Positions 57,621-64,000 of a DNA stretch of 64,000 bases are shown piece by piece. The stretch covers positions 1,240,001 through 1,304,000 of the forward strand of contig NZ_CP023676.1 in assembly GCF_003030305.1 (NCBI RefSeq), written 5' to 3'. Each line of letters opens with the position of its first letter. Position 1 is the first letter of the stretch. This stretch comes from Cutibacterium acnes. GTDB lineage: Bacteria; Actinomycetota; Actinomycetes; Propionibacteriales; Propionibacteriaceae. Made by a program: the position numbers and the translations under genes. A model generated the notes under the pieces. That model worked only from the letters and a program-made list of their open reading frames with translations. It did not search any database and had not been told where the DNA came from.

Positions 57621-59040
57621 GAGGGGCCTCCTTCAGAGCAGCAGGTGCGATGTCACAGATTTGTTTCTGATCGCGACGATCGACGACTAAGAAGAACACG
57701 AAGATCGCGGTGAAGCAGAAGGCGTTTACGATAAAACTGAGTCTCATGGATCCTGTGGTGTCGGACAGGAAGCCCTGCACTACTGGAATGGCAGCACCAC
57801 CGATGATCGACATAATGATGATCGCACCGCCAGTCTCGGTGTAGCGCTTGTCCTCGATGAGGTCAAGGTTTCGTGCGAAGATCGTCGCCCATCCCGGCCC
57901 CAACAGCGCCGAGGCGATCACCGCTGCATAGACGGTTGTGAAGCTTGGCACCACGACGATGTAAGTGATACATAACACTCCGAGCAACGAATACGCCATG
58001 AGAATGCCGTTCTCGCTCATTCGGGTCATGAGCAGGTTGGCGATGGTTTTTCCAAGGAAGAAAGAAATGAATGCAGCAATCAAATAGTTCGCGGCAGTAC
58101 GCTCATTTAATGCCGGATCAAGATTCAAAGCCAGCCGGATGGTGAAGGTCCATAATGACGTCTGCAAGCCCACATAGAGGAACTGTGTAAAAATTCCAGC
58201 ACGGAACAAACGGTTCTTCGCTAGGTATGCAAGAGTTTCACCGATGGGGGCTTTGGCTTCTTCCGCGTCGTTGCGCAACGGCTTGGAGTGCGGGTACTGG
58301 GTGATGGCGATGAGCACCACGAGCACTATCAACATAATGATGATAATCCTGTAGGGATCGAGCGTACGCCCCAACGCTTCGGCGGTGATAGCCTCGCGCT
58401 CAGCCACCGTGTGGGCGCGGGCTACGCGCTCGTGCAGCGCAGCGCCGTCGGTGAACACGAGGAATTTTCCCATGAGGGCCCCACCCAAGAATCCCAACGA
58501 CGTGAATGTCTGAGAAATATTAAGGCGCAGAGTTGCATGTTTCCGATCACCGATCATCGACGAATATGTGTTCGCTGAAGTCTCCAAGAAAGACAAGCCA
58601 ACGGCGATGGAAAACAGGGCAGCTAAGAATACCGTATACGTAGCCACACGCGAAGCCGGGAAAAACAACAGGCATCCGAGAATGTACACACTCAAACCAA
58701 TGAGCAGGCCCGTCTTGTAGCTGGTGCGACGAATTACTCGGCTCGCAGGTATGGCGATAAGGAAAAAGCCGCCGTAAAAGGCTGACTGCACGAATGCACT
58801 AGCAAGATCCGAAAGAGCAAACACAGCCTTAAATTGGGTGATGAGGATGTCGTTCATGCTCGCCGCCATTCCCCACATCGGGAAACATATCGACAGCAGA
58901 ATGAATTGGAAGAATGGGGTGCGATTCAGGTATCCGTCACGCAACTGCAAGGTGTGGTCCTTGATGAGGCCCCACGACGCGTTGGGGATGCCACGATCCA
59001 CGTCCGTGTCGTTGACGACAGTGGTGTCTTTGGTGATCAC
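57607..59040 (-). CDS. MFS sugar permease (FucP/DeoP-like)
   Basis: 477 residues with about 12 transmembrane helices. The N-terminal [22 protein letters not shown] and the [18 protein letters not shown] and [15 protein letters not shown] segments fit the fucose-galactose-glucose:H+ symporter family. Members next to deoC and a ribokinase-family kinase have been described as deoxyribose permeases (DeoP). It overlaps deoC by four bases at its start. A large loop after helix 6 (about 195-230) is charged. Confidence 0.87.
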   Translation of the reverse strand: MITKDTTVVNDTDVDRGIPNASWGLIKDHTLQLRDGYLNRTPFFQFILLSICFPMWGMAASMNDILITQFKAVFALSDLASAFVQSAFYGGFFLIAIPASRVIRRTSYKTGLLIGLSVYILGCLLFFPASRVATYTVFLAALFSIAVGLSFLETSANTYSSMIGDRKHATLRLNISQTFTSLGFLGGALMGKFLVFTDGAALHERVARAHTVAEREAITAEALGRTLDPYRIIIIMLIVLVVLIAITQYPHSKPLRNDAEEAKAPIGETLAYLAKNRLFRAGIFTQFLYVGLQTSLWTFTIRLALNLDPALNERTAANYLIAAFISFFLGKTIANLLMTRMSENGILMAYSLLGVLCITYIVVVPSFTTVYAAVIASALLGPGWATIFARNLDLIEDKRYTETGGAIIIMSIIGGAAIPVVQGFLSDTTGSMRLSFIVNAFCFTAIFVFFLVVDRRDQKQICDIAPAALKEAPHANH

Positions 59041-59690
59041 AGTGCCTCCTCGTCAACAAGGAGGGCGACCCCGGCGGAGGCACCGATGCGGGTGGCACCA
59101 GCCCTTAGCATCGTCGCCACGTCGTTGTGGGTACGAATGCCGCCGGATGCTTTGACCCCTAGCCGATCGCCCACAGTACGGCGCATAAGTGAGACAGCCT
59201 CGGCGGTAGCACCGTGTCGAGAGTATCCCGTAGATGTCTTGACGAAATCGGCTCCACACCGTTCGGCGGCCTGGCAGGCACGGGTAATCTCCTCGTCGGT
59301 GAGCTCGCTGACTTCAAGGATAACCTTGACTATGGCCATACCGGCGGCGTCGACGACGGCGGATATGTCAGACTCGACGGTGTCCCAGTCATCATCTTTG
59401 ACGGCTCCTACGTTGATGACCATGTCGATCTCATCAGCGCCATCATTGACGGCAGCCTTGGTTTCAGCGGCCCTAATCTCGCTCAGGTGTGCGCCAGAGG
59501 GGAAACCGATGACCGAACACACACGTGGGGCGTGTCCGGCTAGCTCGTCTGCTGCCAGCCTCACCCGGGTTGGGCTGACACAAACAGTGGCGAAACTATG
59601 ATCGACGGCCTCGCGGCACAGGGTCCTGATGTGCTGCGCCGTGACATCGGGGGCTAACAGCGTGTGATCGATGAGAGCGGCAATGCTCAT
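59037..59690 (-). CDS. deoC: Deoxyribose-phosphate aldolase
   Basis: Splits 2-deoxyribose 5-phosphate into acetaldehyde and glyceraldehyde 3-phosphate. 217 residues from the ATG at 59690, with AGGAG five bases before it. The class I aldolase core is clear: [14 protein letters not shown] at the start, [44 protein letters not shown] with the conserved Lys, and [14 protein letters not shown] with the Schiff-base Lys; [10 protein letters not shown] follows. It is the first enzyme gene of the operon. Confidence 0.96.
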   Translation of the reverse strand: MSIAALIDHTLLAPDVTAQHIRTLCREAVDHSFATVCVSPTRVRLAADELAGHAPRVCSVIGFPSGAHLSEIRAAETKAAVNDGADEIDMVINVGAVKDDDWDTVESDISAVVDAAGMAIVKVILEVSELTDEEITRACQAAERCGADFVKTSTGYSRHGATAEAVSLMRRTVGDRLGVKASGGIRTHNDVATMLRAGATRIGASAGVALLVDEEAL

Positions 59691-59743
59691 GTGAACTCCT
59701 TTGCTCAGAGCGATCACTGTAGGGCCGCCGTCATCCTTTCGGG

Positions 59744-59759
59744 TGGCACATTCGTGCCA
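59744..59759. promoter_or_regulatory. Inverted repeat TGGCAC-N4-GTGCCA upstream of deoC
   Basis: A perfect 6-4-6 palindrome lies 54 bases before the deoC start, between deoC and its likely regulator gene. A TACAGT -10-like element (minus strand) is found between it and deoC. It is a good candidate operator for the SorC-type regulator. Confidence 0.5.
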
Positions 59760-59791
59760 ATGCGAGGCCACGACATGACGCGGGGCCGTCG

Positions 59792-60760
59792 TCAGGCGTA
59801 CTTGAGAAGCAGCTCAGCGGTAGACACGTCCGTGACGATGTGGTCCACATAACCTCTTAATGTCGCAGCGCGGACAAACTCGACTTGATGTGCTCCGTGA
59901 GTGATGAGCACGGTGCGTCGACTCCGACGCAGCTGAGCCAGGGTGGGGCTCGAGGTGCGTTGACCCAAGGTCGGGGCCACCACTCGTCCATCAGCATCGA
60001 TGAATCGCCCACAAAGGTGTCCCACCGCATTTCTACGGATCTGTTCGCGTTCCTGCGAAGTCACCAGATCACTACGACAGATAAGGTCCATATCCTGTCG
60101 AGAGGAGCCAAGTATGAGTACGGCACTGCTAGCACGTCGACTCTCGTGTTGCCGCGCTTCTGGTGATTCTTCGGCTGTCAATCGCGCCGTGACACTGGGA
60201 TGTAGCAATGGCACTGGGCAGGGGTGGACTTCCACATCCGTGCGTTCCATAAACGTTCTCATCGAGAGGTGAATGTCGTGGCCCGGAGCCGTGCCTGCAC
60301 ATTGATACAAAGCCCGCGGCCGCAGCGGCGCACAGGCCATTTCCAGCGCGCAAGCTTGCACCGTCCGTGACCACCAGAACGAAGCATCTTCCTCACCGGG
60401 GAGAACGAGGTTGCTCGTCAAGTGGGCAGCACCGGCAGCCAGAGCGTGTAGCAGGTCTCCGGTCGTCGGACCGGAGGGACTGACGAGGAGTAGTCCGGCG
60501 ATTCGAAAATGCTGAGTCAGGGTCTGCACGAGTTCCCGATCGGATTCGCGTGGATCAACAACATGGGTACGGATGTATCCCAACTCACGCGCGGTTGCCA
60601 ATAGTTTCGAGACCTGGGGACGTGACACGTGCAGGACCTGTGCTACAGCAGCCTGATCTAGCCCTCGTAGGTGGTACAGCCGAGCAGCGTCCAGAGCCAT
60701 CATCTGGCGAGAACTGAGGGCTCTTCGGCCGTTAGTGCGACCATGAGACGATGAAGGCAC
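59792..60760 (-). CDS. SorC-type (B. subtilis DeoR-like) sugar-responsive transcriptional regulator
   Basis: About 322 residues if GTG 60760 is the start; ATG codons at 60703 and 60700 would give about 302. The helix-turn-helix is [20 protein letters not shown], then [20 protein letters not shown]. The remaining 240 residues form the SorC sugar-phosphate-binding domain ([32 protein letters not shown], and the final [11 protein letters not shown]). The effector is probably deoxyribose 5-phosphate, as for Bacillus DeoR. It lies 101 bases upstream of deoC, same strand. Confidence 0.85.
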   Translation of the reverse strand: MPSSSHGRTNGRRALSSRQMMALDAARLYHLRGLDQAAVAQVLHVSRPQVSKLLATARELGYIRTHVVDPRESDRELVQTLTQHFRIAGLLLVSPSGPTTGDLLHALAAGAAHLTSNLVLPGEEDASFWWSRTVQACALEMACAPLRPRALYQCAGTAPGHDIHLSMRTFMERTDVEVHPCPVPLLHPSVTARLTAEESPEARQHESRRASSAVLILGSSRQDMDLICRSDLVTSQEREQIRRNAVGHLCGRFIDADGRVVAPTLGQRTSSPTLAQLRRSRRTVLITHGAHQVEFVRAATLRGYVDHIVTDVSTAELLLKYA

Positions 60761-60918
60761 GCTGGTGAGCCTAATCCGTAGGCATACCGAGCGCCACCAC
60801 GAAACTGGTATAGGGAGCCGATCGTCCCGTTGCATTGCAGACGTCGCCCACACATAGTCAGTGCAGTATTTATACCGATCACGCAGCAAGACGATTTCGC
60901 TATCCTGACCAGGTGGAC

Positions 60919-61767
60919 ATGCCAAATCCAACCCCGTTCCCTGCCCCCGCAGACGACCTTCGCCTGGTGGTCTCCGACATGGATGGCACCCTCCTTGACG
61001 GCGACGGGAACATTCCCTCGCAGCTATGGCCCCTACTGGAGACGATGAGGGATCGTGCCATCGCCTTCGTACCGGCCTCGGGCCGCCAATGCACTACACT
61101 ATCTACGATGTTCGGCTCTCACTTGCAGGGCATGCCAATCATCGCGGAAAACGGAACCTACGTCGTCCGTGACGGTGTCGATATCTCGTCGTCGACCATC
61201 GATCCTAACCTCACCCGTGAGGTCATTACAGGGGTTCGGCAACTTCGCAACGACGGCCATGACGTTGGCTTGGTCGTCGCCACCAAATCCATCGCTTACC
61301 TTGAGCGCGGAGACGACCCCTTCGTTTCCCATGTAGCGACTTACTACCACAGCCACAGAATCGTCAAGGATCTCAGCGAACACACCGACGACGTCATCAA
61401 GCTCTCCATCTACGACTTCAGGGAAGCCTCAGAGGCCACCTACCCGACGATGCAGCGCACCGCCCCCGAGCACCAAGTAATCCTCGCCACCCCTAACTGG
61501 GTCGACATCATGAACCCAGGCGTCAACAAGGGCAGTGCCGTCGAGGCTGTCCAGCGCGACCTTGGCGTCACTGCTGATCAAACAGCCATCTTTGGCGACT
61601 TTCTCAACGACCTCGAGATGATGCCCATGGCGAAGTGGTCCTTTGCCATGGCCAACGGCCATCCCAACATTGTCAAAGCATCGAATTACGTGGCACCACC
61701 GAACACCGAAAACGGCGTCATTACGGTCCTTGCCGCGTTGCTAGGTACCCGCGTCCCGATCACGTGA
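60919..61767 (+). CDS. Cof-type HAD-IIB phosphatase
   Basis: 282 residues from ATG 60919 (GTG 60913 is an alternative). HAD motif I is LVVSDMDGTLLDGDGNIP (about 16-33), the mobile cap contains the AENGTYVVRDG segment, the Lys motif is NKGSAVEAVQRDLG and motif IV is AIFGDFLNDLEMM. Members of this class hydrolyse sugar phosphates, FMN or similar. It diverges from the deoxyribose regulator, so a link to that pathway is possible but unproven. Confidence 0.88.
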   Translation: MPNPTPFPAPADDLRLVVSDMDGTLLDGDGNIPSQLWPLLETMRDRAIAFVPASGRQCTTLSTMFGSHLQGMPIIAENGTYVVRDGVDISSSTIDPNLTREVITGVRQLRNDGHDVGLVVATKSIAYLERGDDPFVSHVATYYHSHRIVKDLSEHTDDVIKLSIYDFREASEATYPTMQRTAPEHQVILATPNWVDIMNPGVNKGSAVEAVQRDLGVTADQTAIFGDFLNDLEMMPMAKWSFAMANGHPNIVKASNYVAPPNTENGVITVLAALLGTRVPIT

Positions 61768-61777
61768 CGGCCACAGG

Positions 61778-63001
61778 TCAGACCAGGGATAGCTCTTTGG
61801 CCTCGCGCCAGAGTTTTTCTCGGGCATTAGGATGAGCGGCATTGTCGATGAGTTGTCGCGCCTGCTCCTCTTGGGATTTCCCGAAAAGATCTGCGATGCC
61901 CTGTTCGGTGATGACCACCGAGGGCTGGGTCGCTGACGCAGGGGAGCCCAACAGTCCGACAATCGTCGAGCAGTCAGCTTTTGGATGCCAACTCAGCATG
62001 GCAATAAGCGCCTGTCCGCCAGGGGAATGCATTGACCCGACCAGGAAATCAGTTGACCCACCGATCCCAGAATGGATTTTTCCGCGCAGCCGGGTGGCGT
62101 TGACTTGGCCGAACAGGTCGACTTGCAGGGCCGCATTAATGCTAGCCATTTTCGGCTGAGTTGCAATAAAACTCGGATTATTCGTTTTCTCGCAGCGCAA
62201 CAACTGTACTCGCGGGTTTTCATCTAACCATTCATAAAGGGCAGGCGTTCCCATGGCGAAAGTCCCGGTGAGGAGACGGTCGTCAAGGCTGTGAGCCTCC
62301 TCGAGCAGCCGGATCGAGTCAGTAAGTAGTTCAGTCCACACGCCGAAGGCCCTATCATCAGGCAGCATCGCCACCACAGCGTCAGGAACAGCGCCGATAC
62401 CGACTTGGAGGGTTGCTCCGTCGGGTACCCGGGAGGCTACGAGCTCGCCAATCCTCCACGCAGTCGGGCCAGGCGACGGCATAGCGGCCGTCGGCAACGG
62501 GGTGTCGACAATGACTCCGATATCGATGTCGTCAACATCGACAATTCCGTCCCCGAAAACATAGGGCATGCTGGGATTAACCTGAGCGATAACGAGGGCT
62601 CCTCGGCGTTTCGCTGATTCCAGCGCAGCGGGGAGAACCTGCACCTCAATGCCCATGCTCACCGCGCCGTTGTGAGGCGTGCTGGTGTGGAGGAGGAGAA
62701 TGTCCGGGGCGAAACGGTCTTCGTAGAGTCGTGGGGCAAGGCTCAACCGGCACGGGACATATTCGAGATTCTCAGCGTGACGGGATCCGGGACCAATAAA
62801 GACCGTCTGGTGAATGACTCCTTTGCGCGTCGGCACGCCAACCGGGGCGTTGACACACGCAAATCGCCACGTCTCTAAGCATCGGTCAACGGCGTCGAGG
62901 AGGGGCAGGGGAGTGGCACCGGAACCAGTACACACCACCCGAGGTCGGCCTGTCACACCTTTTAGAACGCGTTCGAGGTCGGCTAAATTTATCATGCGCA
63001 C
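61778..63001 (-). CDS. Acetyl-CoA hydrolase/CoA-transferase family protein
   Basis: 407 residues. It has the family layout of 4-hydroxybutyrate CoA-transferase and Ach1: GDGATLQVGIGAVPDAVV-like DGATLQVGIGAVPDAVV (about 194-210), GIGGSTDFLVGSMHSPGG, and the catalytic Glu motif VVITEQGIADLFGKS near the end. The N-terminal half contains NPSMPYVFGDG. Propionibacteria use CoA-transferases in propionate fermentation, but substrates cannot be told here. The start may be the second Met (MINLADLERV). It diverges from the metX remnant. Confidence 0.87.
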   Translation of the reverse strand: MRMINLADLERVLKGVTGRPRVVCTGSGATPLPLLDAVDRCLETWRFACVNAPVGVPTRKGVIHQTVFIGPGSRHAENLEYVPCRLSLAPRLYEDRFAPDILLLHTSTPHNGAVSMGIEVQVLPAALESAKRRGALVIAQVNPSMPYVFGDGIVDVDDIDIGVIVDTPLPTAAMPSPGPTAWRIGELVASRVPDGATLQVGIGAVPDAVVAMLPDDRAFGVWTELLTDSIRLLEEAHSLDDRLLTGTFAMGTPALYEWLDENPRVQLLRCEKTNNPSFIATQPKMASINAALQVDLFGQVNATRLRGKIHSGIGGSTDFLVGSMHSPGGQALIAMLSWHPKADCSTIVGLLGSPASATQPSVVITEQGIADLFGKSQEEQARQLIDNAAHPNAREKLWREAKELSLV

Positions 63002-63068
63002 GACAAAGAGAGTAGTGGCTCACAACCGGGTCACATGCATGATGACAAAAACTGGCAGAATAGAGTTG

Positions 63069-63678
63069 ATGTCATCCCGTCTACCAGCTCCTAGAACCAG
63101 CTCAGAGAGTCCCGGTGTCGGTACCGTCGAGACTCAGTACACAACTGTCGCGATACCGGACGACCCTCTTCATCTGGTTGCAGATGGGCGTCTCAATCAC
63201 ATCACTGTCGCTTACGAAACCTACGGGAAGCTCAATACGTCCAGCGACAATGCGGTCTATACCTGTCATGCGCTTACTGGTGATGCCCATGTAGCCGGAT
63301 TTCACCCCGGTGTAGTCCGTCCAGAGTGGTGGAATATCACTATCGGGCCGGGTCACATCATTGACACTAGCCATTTCTTTGTCATGTCATCAAACCTTTG
63401 GGGGGTTGTTCTGGCACCACGGGACCAGCTTCGATTAGGATCCGGACTTTGCCAAAGGCGACTACCACGACGCGCATCCCAACACCGAATTGTCGATCGC
63501 CCGGATACTCGCCCACATCACGTACTGATCGGAGGATGCTTTTGCCGAAAAGTTCGGGCGATCCCGTCAGCCCGAATCAGTCGAGCGCGAGTTCGGCATC
63601 AACCCGGTCAGCTTTGCAACGATTGCGTCTTCCTGGGGCCACACCGGCCACCTGTGTACGAAGGAGACGGCGCTGTGA
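63069..63678 (+). pseudogene. metX: metX (homoserine O-acetyltransferase) remnant with deletions, frameshifts and a stop
   Basis: From ATG 63069 the first 110 codons are good MetX: HITVAYETYGKLNTSSDNAV, CHALTGDAHVAGFHPG, then WWNITIGPGHIIDTSHFFV. At SNL the frame shifts to GGCSGTTGPASI. The nucleophile-elbow region is missing, and the sequence jumps in a third frame to DPDFAKGDYHD and LSIARILAHITY, where a TGA stands in place of a residue before SEDAFAEKFGR. It ends SSWGHTGHLCTKETAL at a TGA (63676-63678). Intact MetX has about 370 residues; only about 200 codons remain and the catalytic Ser is gone. The stop overlaps the metW start (GTGA). Confidence 0.88.
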
Positions 63679-64000
63679 TACTTCGTCCCGGCATAGTTGC
63701 CTCGCTGGTACCGTCCTACTCCCGGGTTCTCGACCTGGGCTGCGATGACGGTTTACTCCTTCGTCACTTCATCACCACCAGGGACTGCCTAGGCACTGGG
63801 ATCGAACTCGACCATCCGTCGTTGGTCACAGCGATGTCGGCCAGAGTGCTCGCACTGGGGTTGGACCTCAACGAGGATCTGGGAGAGTTTCACGACGATT
63901 CCTATGACGTTGTCATCTTGTCCCAGATCTTGCAGGCGGTTGTCTGCCCTGATGTGGTGCGTGCCGAAATGGCACGTATCGGGACTGTGCTTATCCTTCT
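63675..64000 (+). CDS. metW: Methionine biosynthesis protein MetW (partial, runs off window)
   Basis: At least 108 codons, open at the window end. It starts ILRPGIVASLVPSYSRVLDL and has SAM motif I VLDLGCDDGLLLRHF, then GIELD and the post-I motif with DDSYDVVILSQILQAV. This is the MetW/MetXW arrangement: in other bacteria MetW helps MetX activity. AAGGAG at 63661-63666 is eight bases from the GTG. It remains intact as far as seen although metX is dead. The frame of the metX start codon is also open straight into metW. Confidence 0.85.
   Translation, partial: MILRPGIVASLVPSYSRVLDLGCDDGLLLRHFITTRDCLGTGIELDHPSLVTAMSARVLALGLDLNEDLGEFHDDSYDVVILSQILQAVVCPDVVRAEMARIGTVLIL

Overview
The window is a high-GC, gene-dense actinobacterial chromosome segment. 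The gene set and order (secF-apt-relA, aroE-aroC-aroK-aroB-efp-nusB, mihF-gmk-rpoZ-coaBC-metK-priA-fmt-rsmB, tyrA-cmk-der) are those of Actinobacteria. A CAMP-factor-type secreted protein, a moderate GC level and the overall gene content point to a propionibacterium, most likely the Cutibacterium acnes group. That species-level guess is an inference, not a database match.

Layout. 1-9.5 kb: end of secF, apt, a TrkA-type potassium channel and bifunctional relA face a DUF349 gene; then a metallo-beta-lactamase-fold hydrolase and hisS, facing a GNAT/DUF998 pair. 9.5-16 kb: a very large 2-hydroxyacyl-CoA-dehydratase-activase-like protein (1477 aa) diverges from a TetR regulator, followed by an isolated glycosyltransferase-like gene with a strong terminator. 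16-31.8 kb: aspS, rarA, a DUF948 gene, alaS, ruvX, mltG, the shikimate genes, then efp and nusB, interrupted by a minus-strand capA-like lipoprotein and ppk2. 31.8-40 kb: mihF, gmk, rpoZ, coaBC, metK, priA, fmt, rsmB. 40-42.2 kb: two exported proteins, one a CAMP-factor homologue. 42.3-46.4 kb: rpe, a PAC2 gene, a heavily deleted metH remnant, an in-frame HAD phosphatase-tRNA methyltransferase fusion, and a DUF3054 membrane protein. 46.4-50.1 kb: a minus-strand TetR / ABC-like ATPase / YhgE-Pip membrane protein cluster. 50.2-55 kb: prcB-prcA-tyrA-cmk-der, then tRNA-Pro(GGG). 55.6-60.8 kb: a minus-strand operon that reads as deoxyribose catabolism (SorC-type regulator, deoC, FucP-like permease, mutarotase-like protein, ribokinase-family kinase). 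60.9-64 kb: a Cof-type HAD phosphatase, an acetyl-CoA hydrolase/transferase family protein, a broken metX and the start of metW.

Most notable points. (1) The proteasome beta homologue aligns without gaps to actinobacterial PrcB around the active site, but the catalytic Thr1 is Arg and Lys33 is Arg while Asp17 is kept; no Pup-pathway gene is nearby. It looks like a proteolytically dead 20S-like particle. (2) Two methionine-pathway genes, metH and metX, are both reduced to internally deleted, frameshifted remnants while metK and metW remain, which suggests recent loss of de novo methionine synthesis. (3) A HAD phosphatase is fused in frame to a TrmI-type tRNA m1A58 methyltransferase, with no usable start codon at the junction. 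(4) Two inverted-repeat operators stand out: a set of GGTAYC half-sites between the TetR gene and prcB, and TGGCAC-N4-GTGCCA in front of deoC.
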